Assembly (NCBI RefSeq): GCF_000982415.1
Contig: NZ_LANI01000018.1
Coordinates: forward strand, 124,001-188,000
Source of the DNA: Kiloniella litopenaei
GTDB lineage: Bacteria; Pseudomonadota; Alphaproteobacteria; Kiloniellales; Kiloniellaceae
Reading direction: 5' to 3'
Length of the DNA stretch: 64,000 bases
Shown here: positions 28,702-37,187 of the stretch, piece after piece
Layout: every line of letters starts with the position of its first letter
Numbering within the stretch: the stretch's first letter is position 1
Position numbers and translations under genes: made by a program
The notes under the pieces: generated by a model
Told to the model about the DNA's origin: nothing
The model's input: only the letters and a program-made list of their open reading frames with translations
The model's database searches: none

Positions 28702-30495
28702 ATGCATCCTTATCGTTCCCATAATTGTGCTGAACTGCGCCTTTCTGACGAAGGTCAGCAGGTTCGCCTCTCTGGTTGGGTCCACCGTAAACGTGACCAT
28801 GGTCAGCTTCTTTTTGTCGATCTGCGTGACAGCTTTGGTATTACTCAGTGCGTGGTGGATGTTTCCAGTCCGCTTTTTGAAAAGCTGGAAAATACGCGCG
28901 TTGAATCCGTTATTACTGTAACTGGCGAAGTTATTAAACGTACGCCTGAAACAGTGAACGACACGCTGCCTACGGGTGAAATCGAAGTTCGTGTACGTGA
29001 ACTTGATATTCAGTCCCGTGCAGAAGTGCTTCCACTTCAGGTGAACTCTGATGAAGATGCTGGTGAAGATACTCGTCTTCGTTATCGCTATCTTGACCTG
29101 CGTCGTGAGAAGATGGTCAAGAAGCTCAAGCTTCGTTCTGGTGTTATTTCTTCCCTGCGCCGCCGCATGATCGAACAGGATTTCATGGAAATCCAGACAC
29201 CTATTCTGACAGCTTCCAGCCCGGAAGGTGCGCGTGACTTCCTGGTTCCAAGCCGTATTCACCCAGGTAAATTCTATGCATTGCCACAGGCCCCACAGAT
29301 GTTCAAACAGCTGTTGATGGTTGGTGGTGTTGATCGTTACTTCCAGATTGCGCCTTGTTTCCGTGATGAAGACAGCCGTGCTGACCGTTCCCCTGGCGAG
29401 TTCTATCAGCTCGATTTTGAAATGAGCTATGTGACTCAGGACGATGTCTTCAACGCAATCGAGCCTGTGCTTCACGGTGTGTTTGAAGAATTTGCCGAAG
29501 GTCGCGAAGTCTCTCCTTACCCATTCGTACGTATCCCATATGCTGAAGCTATGGCTAAATACGGATCTGATAAACCGGATCTGCGTAACCCAATCGAGAT
29601 CAGCGACGTTACGGAAGCTTTCCGCGGCTCCAGTTTTGGCATTTTTGCCCGTGCTATCGAGGGCGGTAATGTTGTTCGTGCTATTCCGGCACCGGGTACA
29701 GCTGGAAACCCACGAAGTTTCTTTGACAAGTTCAATGACTGGGCGCGCAAAGAAGGCGCCGCGGGTCTTGGTTACATCATCTACGACAACGAAGGTGTGC
29801 CTAAGGGACCGATTGCAAAGAACCTTGATGAAGAGCGTCTGGCTCAGATTAAAGAAACTGCAGGCCTTAAAAATGGCGATGCTGTCTTCTTTGCTTGTGA
29901 TAAAGAACTCGCTGCTGCGAAATTCGCGGGTCACGTTCGTAACAAGCTGGGTGTAGATCTTGAGCTTCTTGATAAGAACGTCTTCAAGTTCTGCTGGATC
30001 GTTGACTTCCCAATGTTCGAATTGGACGAAGACACTGGTAAGATCGATTTCAGTCACAACCCCTTCTCTATGCCACAGGGCGGGATGGAAGCGTTGGAGA
30101 ACGAAGATCCACTTACTATTAACGCTTACCAGTACGATATTGTGTGTAACGGTATTGAGCTGTCTTCCGGGGCGATACGTAACCACCGTCCTGACATCAT
30201 GTATAAAGCTTTTGAAGTTGCTGGCTACAGTAATAAAGATGTGGAAGAGAGCTTTGGTGGTATGTTGTCTGCGTTTAAATTTGGTGCACCTCCACATGGT
30301 GGTTCAGCGCCGGGTGTTGATCGCATGGTAATGATGTTGGCTGATGAACCGAATATTCGTGAAGTTATTGCTTTCCCAATGAACGGCAAGGCCGAAGATC
30401 CGCTTATGCAGGCGCCTGCCGAAGTTGATGAAGATCGTTTGCGTGAGTTGCACATCAAGCTTGATCTGCCATTGGAAGATACAGAAGAGAGCTAA
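28702..30495 (+). CDS. aspS: Aspartyl-tRNA synthetase
   Basis: Charges tRNA-Asp, and in organisms with GatCAB often also tRNA-Asn. The 597-residue protein has the OB-fold anticodon domain ([23 protein letters not shown]), class II motif 2 [19 protein letters not shown], a bacterial GAD insert (about 290-420) and motif 3 [15 protein letters not shown]. Full length. With gatCAB in this window the enzyme may be the non-discriminating kind that feeds the amidotransferase; this is inference. A long open frame on the opposite strand is a coding shadow. Confidence 0.97.
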   Translation: MHPYRSHNCAELRLSDEGQQVRLSGWVHRKRDHGQLLFVDLRDSFGITQCVVDVSSPLFEKLENTRVESVITVTGEVIKRTPETVNDTLPTGEIEVRVRELDIQSRAEVLPLQVNSDEDAGEDTRLRYRYLDLRREKMVKKLKLRSGVISSLRRRMIEQDFMEIQTPILTASSPEGARDFLVPSRIHPGKFYALPQAPQMFKQLLMVGGVDRYFQIAPCFRDEDSRADRSPGEFYQLDFEMSYVTQDDVFNAIEPVLHGVFEEFAEGREVSPYPFVRIPYAEAMAKYGSDKPDLRNPIEISDVTEAFRGSSFGIFARAIEGGNVVRAIPAPGTAGNPRSFFDKFNDWARKEGAAGLGYIIYDNEGVPKGPIAKNLDEERLAQIKETAGLKNGDAVFFACDKELAAAKFAGHVRNKLGVDLELLDKNVFKFCWIVDFPMFELDEDTGKIDFSHNPFSMPQGGMEALENEDPLTINAYQYDIVCNGIELSSGAIRNHRPDIMYKAFEVAGYSNKDVEESFGGMLSAFKFGAPPHGGSAPGVDRMVMMLADEPNIREVIAFPMNGKAEDPLMQAPAEVDEDRLRELHIKLDLPLEDTEES

Positions 30496-30545
30496 ATTTC
30501 TATCATAAATCCTGATCTTATCCGGGATTTATCGAACGATTATCG

Positions 30546-30577
30546 AATCGCCCTGCCTCATGAAGCAGGGCGATTTT
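30546..30577 (+). terminator. Intrinsic terminator downstream of aspS
   Basis: Perfect 11-bp stem AATCGCCCTGC/GCAGGGCGATT with an 8-nt loop and a short T run (30574-30577). The gene ends 51 bp upstream. Confidence 0.8.
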
Positions 30578-30738
30578 GACTCGCGGTGGTTGTGAATGAG
30601 AGATAATGACCTCAGCCTGAAGTCGAAAAAGCGTCGTAAATTAGATAAAATTTGATGTTTTTTGATATTTCGCTTGCGCTGGGAATCGAAATGACTCATG
30701 ATTCTCAAAAGCTTACCGTTATTCCTGGGGGGAATATC

Positions 30739-31239
30739 ATGCGGAAAATTATAGTTGCTTCGACGCTTGCGCTGGCATTGAGCGGATGTGCGTTGCCGCC
30801 TGCTATTGGTGTTGCGTCTTTAGCTGTTGATGTCGCAAGCTACTTCTTTAGTGGAAAAACGCTGACTGATCATGGAATATCTGCGGTTGCACAGCAGGAT
30901 TGCGCCCTGATCCGCTTAATGGAAGGCGATCTGTGTGACGAGTATGTTGAATTTGAAGTCGCCGAAGCTACGCTAGCGCCGCTTTCACCTGTTGATGAAA
31001 TAGAGATCGCTGCAGTGGCGGATTTGGAAACTTCGATCAGTTACTTTGCCGAAGATGCTCAACTAGGGGCTACAGATCCTATGGAGGTTTCTGCTTATTC
31101 TGAAGAGATAGCAGTAATTGCTGTGCAGACGGATCATCTGAAAGTGCACAATACTGTTAACCATGAAGAAGTTGCAGAGATTTTTGATAGTGCCGATTAC
31201 TTGGCAGATGATTTGCTGCCTGTAGAATTTGATGGTTAA
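30739..31239 (+). CDS. Putative lipoprotein of unknown function
   Basis: From ATG 30739 (GGGGGGA upstream) the protein has 166 residues. It starts with a lipoprotein signal peptide whose lipobox ALSG-C puts the modified cysteine near residue 17, followed by a helix over about 22-40. The mature part is strongly acidic, with many E, D and A residues from about 60 on, and has no recognised domain. A GTG/ATG upstream at 30652 would add 29 residues but spoils the leader. A long perfect terminator follows. Function unknown. Confidence 0.65.
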   Translation: MRKIIVASTLALALSGCALPPAIGVASLAVDVASYFFSGKTLTDHGISAVAQQDCALIRLMEGDLCDEYVEFEVAEATLAPLSPVDEIEIAAVADLETSISYFAEDAQLGATDPMEVSAYSEEIAVIAVQTDHLKVHNTVNHEEVAEIFDSADYLADDLLPVEFDG

Positions 31240-31280
31240 GGCCGTTGATATTTGGCCAAAAGTAACCGTGAGTACATCAT

Positions 31281-31315
31281 AAAAAATGCCCTGAGTTTTC
31301 AGGGCATTTTTTATT
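31281..31315 (+). terminator. Intrinsic terminator (lipoprotein gene)
   Basis: Perfect 14-bp stem AAAAAATGCCCTGA with its complement around a GTTT loop, followed by more T. It lies between the convergent lipoprotein and diguanylate cyclase genes and, with A tracts on the left arm, can act in both directions. Confidence 0.88.
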
Positions 31316-31353
31316 TTGGAAGATCAAATTTTTAGGTAATTTCTCGCGAAAAA

Positions 31354-32124
31354 TCAGAGTGTTCTTTTTTCAATATATTTGGTGCCAAGATGACAAGCTA
31401 TCTGGTTACCTTTGTTGAGGTACATTGATTTATCAGCAAGGTGAAGTAGCTGATTGGGGTTTGTGCCCGCTGTGTAGTTTTCATGACCAACGCTGACAGA
31501 AACAGGAATCTCATGTTGCCCCCAACGGACAATAAGTGAGTTTAAAATTTTGCTTAGCTTGCCCATGATTGCTTCGACCCTGTCCGGAGCTGTGTGGGGC
31601 ATTAAGATTGCGAATTCGTCCCCGCTTAACCGTGCAATGTAATCACTTTTTCGACAGTGTTTTACTAATGTTTTTGCTACTTCTTTCAGAACACAGTCAC
31701 CGGCCATATGGCCATAACTATCATTTATTGATTTGAAATGATTCATATCGCATATCACCAGTACACCTTTGTCGCCCGTCCGTGTTGCGCGATTTAGGGT
31801 TCGATCCAGCTCCAGTTGGAAGCCGCGGCGATTAAGCAGGCTGGTCAATTCATCTGTGATCGAGAGGTTTTCCAGATAGCGAATTCGTTCATGCTGTTCT
31901 GAAAGTGTCTGTTCGGCCAGGGCGGCAGCTTCCAATAATTCGATAATCTGTTTATCAGTTATTGGTTTATTTTTACAGGGCTGGGAATAGGCTATCCGGC
32001 GCAATCGAAACATCAAATTATCCCGATCAGCTGACGACTTAATATCATCGTTTTTGCCAAAAGCCGCGGGATATAGAGAGTCAGATCCGTTAAAAGCATC
32101 CGTATATGTCACACTCGCCACCAT
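31354..32124 (-). CDS. Diguanylate cyclase (GGDEF domain, SGDEF variant)
   Basis: A 256-residue soluble protein that should make cyclic di-GMP from GTP. The N-terminal 90 residues are unrecognised and end in a short helix (IIELLEAAALAEQTL...), then a GGDEF domain starts near residue 90 with ITDELTSLLNRRGFQLEL. The active-site motif reads SGDEF instead of GGDEF, a variant that may retain activity. The feedback-inhibition RxxD site is intact (RKSD, five residues before the motif). No membrane segment or sensory domain is seen. It is separate from the PleD system but shares its product. Confidence 0.85.
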   Translation of the reverse strand: MVASVTYTDAFNGSDSLYPAAFGKNDDIKSSADRDNLMFRLRRIAYSQPCKNKPITDKQIIELLEAAALAEQTLSEQHERIRYLENLSITDELTSLLNRRGFQLELDRTLNRATRTGDKGVLVICDMNHFKSINDSYGHMAGDCVLKEVAKTLVKHCRKSDYIARLSGDEFAILMPHTAPDRVEAIMGKLSKILNSLIVRWGQHEIPVSVSVGHENYTAGTNPNQLLHLADKSMYLNKGNQIACHLGTKYIEKRTL

Positions 32125-32445
32125 TTTTTGTTTAGATAACGAAATGGAATAAGCAATTTGTATGCCAGTGAGGTTTTATTTGTTAACTATCTGTTTTAAC
32201 AGGTACGTATGTTTTCTGGGTGGTTTTATTATTGTGATTGGTACGCAATTATTGCCATTAAATTTACAAGATAGGTAATCGCTGGGTAAAATATGACCAG
32301 TAAATAGAGTATGACCAGTTCAATGGCGGCATTCCGTAATCTTATCTTACTTATTAATTGAATTCACTATGGGTGCCTCAATCTTGCCTGAAATAATAAG
32401 TACCTAGAATATGGTGATACTTAACAGGCTTTTGGTTTTATAGAA
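32125..32445. other. Divergent intergenic region with a short direct repeat
   Basis: 321 bp between the diguanylate cyclase and the EipB-like gene hold no ORF. TATGACCAGT is repeated exactly at 32292-32301 and 32310-32319, starts 18 bp apart, a spacing close to two helical turns that could suit a dimeric regulator. Evidence is only the repeat itself. Confidence 0.4.
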
Positions 32446-33264
32446 ATGGATCTCTTTATGCGTAAATGGCAGAAAAAAGTATTTGGCTTGTCGGCTTCTG
32501 CTGCGGTGATGTTGTTTGTTCAAACCGGGCTGGCAGAACAAAACACTGACGATTTGCTTTTGCATAAGGCAATCTATGATCTGCGGTTGAATAGTTCGCA
32601 CCAAGGGGCCATCAACAGTATGGGGGGGCAGATAACATATGATCTGACAAGCGATTGTCGTGGCTGGCTAATGGCAAATGATCTGGAGATGAGTGTTATT
32701 TACAGTACGGGTCAACGTATGGACATGGATCTCAAAATAAATACTTGGGAATCCTTGGATGGTGAGAAGTATCGCTTTACCGTAAAACAAGATGGTAATT
32801 TGTCTGGCCAAAGCGGTTATATCGGAAAGTCTTCTCGTTCAAATGACGATAATTCTGTTTTGGCAAAAATCACGGAACCAGAAAAGCAAAGTATTGTCAT
32901 GCAAGACGTAATCTATCCCACTGCTTTTCTTAAGGAAATTATTCAAGCGGCTAAAAATGGTGAAACAGCTTTGAACAAGGTTGTTTTTGATGGCACGGCA
33001 GAGCTGGATGCCTTTCAAGCGTCTGCGATTGTTTTACCCAACGAAGACAAGAATATCCCTTCTGCATTGAGGGGTAAGGCTTCGTGGAAAGTTTTTTTGG
33101 CATTTTATGAAGTCGGTGCCAAAAATACACTGCCGATACAAGAACAGAAGCTTACGCTATTTGAGAATGGTGTCGTGACTTCTATTGACTTGGACTTTGG
33201 AGATTTCTCAGTAAAAGGCAGTCTTGTCGATTTTGAAGTTCATAGTGCTCCGCAATGTGAATAG
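32446..33264 (+). CDS. EipB-like cell-envelope protein (DUF1849)
   Basis: Resembles EipB, a periplasmic beta-rich protein required for envelope integrity in Brucella. The 272-residue protein has a signal peptide (cleavage near GLA-EQ), then LLLHKAIYDLRL and GQITYDLTSDCRGW, the start of the DUF1849 fold, with TWESLDGEKYRF further on. Two cysteines, C71 and C271 at the C-terminus, match the conserved disulfide pair of the family. Start may be ATG 32446 or ATG 32458; the latter gives a neater leader. Identification from sequence pattern. Confidence 0.78.
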   Translation: MDLFMRKWQKKVFGLSASAAVMLFVQTGLAEQNTDDLLLHKAIYDLRLNSSHQGAINSMGGQITYDLTSDCRGWLMANDLEMSVIYSTGQRMDMDLKINTWESLDGEKYRFTVKQDGNLSGQSGYIGKSSRSNDDNSVLAKITEPEKQSIVMQDVIYPTAFLKEIIQAAKNGETALNKVVFDGTAELDAFQASAIVLPNEDKNIPSALRGKASWKVFLAFYEVGAKNTLPIQEQKLTLFENGVVTSIDLDFGDFSVKGSLVDFEVHSAPQCE

Positions 33265-33325
33265 CTGTCACAAAACAGTATTGATCTATGTATTCTGGAA
33301 GTATGACGTATCGACGGATGATTTT

Positions 33326-34618
33326 TTATTGGTTCTTTTTAGGGGCTTTTTGATAAGAACGTCCTTTTTGAATACTGTCTTTCCCCAGTTTATCTCGAAC
33401 TTTGTCCAGCGCTGTTTCAATCTTTTTACGTTTTTCTTTTTCTGGATCCAGCAGATCATGGGGATCGGCATGTTCTGGTGAGACCAGGTCGCTTCCGCCA
33501 ACGCCAAGCAACCGAAAACGCTGTCCGTTACACTGCTCTTTTAACAGTGGCAGTGTCGTTTGATAAATCTCTTCGGCGAGCTGTGTGGGGGCGAAAGTTT
33601 TTCGGCTGCGAGAGATAAGGCGGAAATCACAGGTTTTAAGTTTAAGGTTTATGGTTCTTGCGGCGTATTTCTTTTTCTTAAGGTTGCTGGAAACATTTTC
33701 ACAAAGCCGCCATAGCACAACAGAGAGTTCGTCAAAGTCTTTTATATCATCATTAAAGGTTGTTTCATTGGAGATGCTTTTTGTTGGTGACTTCGGGTTG
33801 ACTGTTCTGCCATCTTCCCCACGGATAAAATGGAACATTCGTTGCCCCATCTGCCCGTATTTTTTGATTAACTCCTCTTCTGAGTAGGGGAGGAGATCTT
33901 TTATAAGCCTAAGGCCGTCTTGATGCAGTTGTCTCTCGAGGCTTTTTCCAACCCCCCAAATCATTCTAACTGGTTGTTCTTTTAGAAAGTCCTGCGTGTT
34001 GCCAAGTCCAAGGACAGAGAAGCCCCGTGGTTTATCCAGATCGGACGCAATTTTGGCCATGGATTTGTTGTAACTTAAACCTACAGAAGCCGTTATACCG
34101 ATTTCTTCCTCTATGCTTTTTATAAGCTTAACGAGGGTAATCGCAGGACAGTGGCCATGTAGCTTTTCTGTCCCTGATAAATCCAAAAATGCCTCATCAA
34201 TCGAGAGGGGTTCAACCAAGGGGGTCAAAGCCTGCATCATGCTTCGAATTTTAAGGCCTTCTTCTCTATATTTGTACATGTTTGGTTTTACAACAATAGC
34301 AGAGGGGCAGGCCTTGAGCGCCTTGAACATGGGCATGGCCGACTTAACACCATAAAGCCGTGCCAGATAACATGCTGTAGAGACCACACCTCTTTTGCCC
34401 CCGCCTATTATCACGGGTTTATCTTGTAACTCTGGTCGGTCTCTTTTTTCTACGCTTGCGTAGAATGCATCACAATCAATGTGCGCCATCGTAAGGGTGC
34501 TGAGTTCAGGGTGATTGATTAATCTGGGTGAATGGCATCTTTCACAGCGATTGGGCTTGTCTTGTGAAACTGGTGGTGTTTCACGCCAATGAAAACAGTC
34601 TCTGCATAGGTCCGGCAT
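33326..34618 (-). CDS. dinB: DNA polymerase IV with N-terminal zinc-binding extension
   Basis: Error-prone Y-family polymerase for translesion synthesis. The 430-residue protein has the catalytic motifs HIDCDAFYASVE (D at about 49) and SIDEAFLDLSG, the IWGVGKSLERQL helix-hairpin-helix and a little-finger domain. Ahead of the core are about 45 extra residues with two CxxC pairs (CRDC and CERC), a zinc ribbon found in a subset of alphaproteobacterial DinBs. A C-terminal charged tail has no clear clamp-binding motif. Converges with the EipB-like gene. Confidence 0.93.
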   Translation of the reverse strand: MPDLCRDCFHWRETPPVSQDKPNRCERCHSPRLINHPELSTLTMAHIDCDAFYASVEKRDRPELQDKPVIIGGGKRGVVSTACYLARLYGVKSAMPMFKALKACPSAIVVKPNMYKYREEGLKIRSMMQALTPLVEPLSIDEAFLDLSGTEKLHGHCPAITLVKLIKSIEEEIGITASVGLSYNKSMAKIASDLDKPRGFSVLGLGNTQDFLKEQPVRMIWGVGKSLERQLHQDGLRLIKDLLPYSEEELIKKYGQMGQRMFHFIRGEDGRTVNPKSPTKSISNETTFNDDIKDFDELSVVLWRLCENVSSNLKKKKYAARTINLKLKTCDFRLISRSRKTFAPTQLAEEIYQTTLPLLKEQCNGQRFRLLGVGGSDLVSPEHADPHDLLDPEKEKRKKIETALDKVRDKLGKDSIQKGRSYQKAPKKNQ

Positions 34619-34953
34619 GGAAATTCACGTTTATTTATTGTTCTTATTTTATACTCTTTATGTTCTGATTTTAGCAAGATGTTACCTGATGGAATTACAA
34701 TGAATTTAGGCGTGTAAGAGCTTGTGTCAATACAACTTGAGAGTTAAAGTTTTTGGGATTTTAGGGGGTTAGAGGCAAAAAAATGCTTTTATTGTTAATT
34801 TTAACAATATTTCCGTTACCTTATGTTAACTAAAGTTGAGTAGTGTGGCATTCAAGGGTATTGTTTCGGTGAACATGGTTAATCACCTGAGACATTTAAT
34901 GAAGCGCATTGGGCTCTCCATGTGTTTTTAGGAGGCATCGGCAGGAAACATCT
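34619..34953. other. Divergent dinB-divK intergenic region
   Basis: 335 bp without an ORF. It contains an inverted repeat ATTGTTAA-TT-TTAACAAT (34791-34808) and, nearer divK, ATGGTTAA (34875-34882), whose complement TTAACCAT resembles a CtrA half-site. AGGAAACATCT precedes the divK ATG. Confidence 0.45.
34791..34808. repeat. Short inverted repeat upstream of divK
   Basis: Two 8-bp arms (ATTGTTAA and TTAACAAT) separated by TT; followed within 70 bp by another TTAAC-containing stretch. It may be an operator, but the protein is unknown. Confidence 0.45.
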
Positions 34954-35331
34954 ATGCAGACTAACAAAGAAAAAACTGTTCTTGTTGTCGAAGATAACGA
35001 ACTGAATATGAAGCTTTTCCACGATTTACTGGAAGCTCAAGGCTATAATATCCTCCAGTCCAAAGATGGTATGGAGGCGCTCTCAATAGCACGAACCCAT
35101 AAACCCGACCTGATCCTGATGGATATCCAGTTGCCTGAAGTCTCCGGGCTGGAAGTAACAAAATGGCTTAAGGAAGATGATAATCTTCGTGCTATTCCCG
35201 TGATTGCTGTAACGGCTTTTGCCATGAAGGGGGACGAAGAAAAAATCAGAGAAGGTGGTTGTGAAGCTTATATTCCTAAACCCATCTCTGTTACGAAGTT
35301 TTTAGAAACCGTCGAAAGATTCCTGAACTAA
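34954..35331 (+). CDS. divK: Single-domain response regulator DivK
   Basis: Cell-cycle response regulator of alphaproteobacteria: when phosphorylated it inhibits CckA signalling toward CtrA. The 125-residue single receiver domain starts [21 protein letters not shown], has the phospho-acceptor aspartate D57 in ILMDIQLPE, and near-identical DivK hallmarks [12 protein letters not shown] and [27 protein letters not shown] followed by the lysine of PKPIS. ATG 34954 was chosen over an upstream in-frame start because AGGA precedes it. pleD follows 50 bp downstream, the canonical pair. Confidence 0.95.
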   Translation: MQTNKEKTVLVVEDNELNMKLFHDLLEAQGYNILQSKDGMEALSIARTHKPDLILMDIQLPEVSGLEVTKWLKEDDNLRAIPVIAVTAFAMKGDEEKIREGGCEAYIPKPISVTKFLETVERFLN

Positions 35332-35381
35332 AGAATTTTCTCGTCAGTTTTATTTTATAATATTGAAAGAGTGCAGCATTT

Positions 35382-36794
35382 ATGGCGGCAAGGATTCTGG
35401 TCGTAGACGATATACCTGCTAATGTCAGGCTTTTAGAAGCAAAGCTGATGGCAGAGTATTTCGAGGTGATAACTGCTTCTGATGGGCAATCCGCACTAGA
35501 AATCGCTGCAAAAGAAATGCCGGATATCATTCTGTTGGATGTAATGATGCCTGGCATGGACGGGTACGAAGTTTGTAGCCGCTTAAAAAGCGACCCTAAG
35601 ATGCGTCACATACCTGTTGTAATGGTTACCGCCCTTAGTGAGGTCAGTGACAGGGTTCGTGGTCTTGAGGTTGGCGCGGACGATTTTCTGACAAAACCAC
35701 TTAATGATGTCGCCCTTTTTGCGCGTGTTCGTTCGCTGGTTCGGCTCAAAATGATGACCGACGAATTACGTGTTCGACAAGAAGCTTCTTCACGATTTGA
35801 ATCCATTGGTTCAGGCGTATCAGATGAAGATGAAGCTATCTCAAATGCTAATATATTGTTGGCTGAAACTAATGATTTAGCTGCAAGCAAAATTATTAAC
35901 TTCCTTACTGAATTGGAACACAACGTCGACCATTGCCGAAATCCACGAGAGGTTATTGAGCTTGGTCAGGAAAAGTCTTACGACCTTTTTATTGTTGCAC
36001 TTGATCTTGGGGGTGAAGATGGGTTGAGACTATGTTCTCAACTACGCGCCCATGAAGAAACGCGCCACGTTCCAATCCTTTTGGTACTGGAAGAGGAAAA
36101 TCTGTCGCAGTTGGCAAAAGGTCTTGATATCGGTGTTACTGATTATCTGGTTAAGCCAATTGATCCAAACGAATTGCGGGCGCGTTGTAAGACTCAAATT
36201 AAACGCCGGCGCTATCATGACCGATTGACTGACATGCTTAAGAAAAGTGTGGCAATGGCGTATACAGACCCTCTCACAGGGGTGTTTAACCGACGTTACA
36301 TGAACGCACACTTGGATCGTGCTATCATGGAGATTGCAGAAACAGCAAAGCCAGTATCAACCCTTATGTTTGATATTGATCACTTTAAAAAAGTGAATGA
36401 TACCTATGGGCATGCCAGCGGAGATGAAGTTCTCAAAGTCCTTGCGAAGCGTGTTGCTGATGCAATTCGTGATTTTGATATGCTTGCCCGATATGGCGGA
36501 GAAGAATTTGTAGTGATTATGCCGAGTGCTTCCTCGGAACAGGCCTTTACGGTTGCTGAACGCTTGAGAAGGCGAGTAGGGGATAAACCTATTGAGGTGC
36601 CGGGTTCAGAAGATCCATTGACAATCACAATCTCTGTCGGGGTTGCGACAACTTCTGATCCAATGGAAATGGCTGATAGCCTTCTGGCACGCGCTGATAC
36701 GGCTTTATACGATGCAAAATCAATGGGACGTAATTGTGTGTGTATTGAACATTCCAGTAAAAATCCAGCGGGTGGTCATACTGTCACGGTCTGA
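35382..36794 (+). CDS. pleD: PleD-type response regulator diguanylate cyclase
   Basis: Phosphorylation-activated diguanylate cyclase. The 470-residue protein has a first receiver domain (about 1-120, ILLDVMMPGMDG), a second, degenerate receiver (about 150-275), then a GGDEF domain with ARYGGEEFVVIM and an intact RxxD inhibition site (RDFD, five residues before). In relatives it couples cell-cycle phosphorylation (DivJ/PleC) to c-di-GMP and polar development. It lies directly behind divK, so both are likely co-transcribed. Full length. Confidence 0.95.
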   Translation: MAARILVVDDIPANVRLLEAKLMAEYFEVITASDGQSALEIAAKEMPDIILLDVMMPGMDGYEVCSRLKSDPKMRHIPVVMVTALSEVSDRVRGLEVGADDFLTKPLNDVALFARVRSLVRLKMMTDELRVRQEASSRFESIGSGVSDEDEAISNANILLAETNDLAASKIINFLTELEHNVDHCRNPREVIELGQEKSYDLFIVALDLGGEDGLRLCSQLRAHEETRHVPILLVLEEENLSQLAKGLDIGVTDYLVKPIDPNELRARCKTQIKRRRYHDRLTDMLKKSVAMAYTDPLTGVFNRRYMNAHLDRAIMEIAETAKPVSTLMFDIDHFKKVNDTYGHASGDEVLKVLAKRVADAIRDFDMLARYGGEEFVVIMPSASSEQAFTVAERLRRRVGDKPIEVPGSEDPLTITISVGVATTSDPMEMADSLLARADTALYDAKSMGRNCVCIEHSSKNPAGGHTVTV

Positions 36795-36829
36795 GAAATG
36801 AAAGATCGTTACTGTTTGTAACAGACACA

Positions 36830-36856
36830 AAAAAGGCCGCATCAAGCGGCCTTTTT
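36830..36856. terminator. Bidirectional intrinsic terminator between pleD and rpmG
   Basis: Perfect 11-bp stem AAAAAGGCCGC/GCGGCCTTTTT with a 5-nt ATCAA loop, flanked by A and T tracts, between two convergent genes. Confidence 0.9.
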
Positions 36857-36874
36857 ACTTTAAGCTTCAAAAGC

Positions 36875-37042
36875 TTATTTCATTTTCGCTTCTTTGAAAA
36901 TAACGTGCTTGCGCGCAACGGGATCGTATTTGCGTAGCTCGAGTTTTTCAGTAAGTGTGCGCGGGTTTTTCTTTGCTACATAAAAGTAGCCAGTGTCCGC
37001 GGTGCTTACCATGCGAATTAGTTGAGTAGCTGGCTTAGCCAT
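36875..37042 (-). CDS. rpmG: Ribosomal protein bL33
   Basis: Large-subunit protein of 55 residues, too short for a 60-residue cut-off. The sequence [20 protein letters not shown] begins it, and [21 protein letters not shown] is recognisably L33. The four zinc-binding cysteines of the C+ form are absent, so it is the zinc-independent form. It lies beside pleD as in many alphaproteobacteria, in the opposite orientation. Confidence 0.95.
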   Translation of the reverse strand: MAKPATQLIRMVSTADTGYFYVAKKNPRTLTEKLELRKYDPVARKHVIFKEAKMK

Positions 37043-37187
37043 AGCGAAATCCTCATCGCGCTAAAATTACAAATATAACAGGGGCGAAACATAACGTTTT
37101 ATGCCTTGAAGTCAAGCCTTGTTCTTACATTTTCTTCGTTGTGAACAGTTTCGTAGCAAAATACAAAAAATTACTGCGTTTTAGGGC

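Noticed and set aside
28615-30297. 560-codon open frame antisense to aspS
   Set aside because: aspS has every class II synthetase motif in the other frame; the antisense translation has no known pattern and is a codon-bias shadow.
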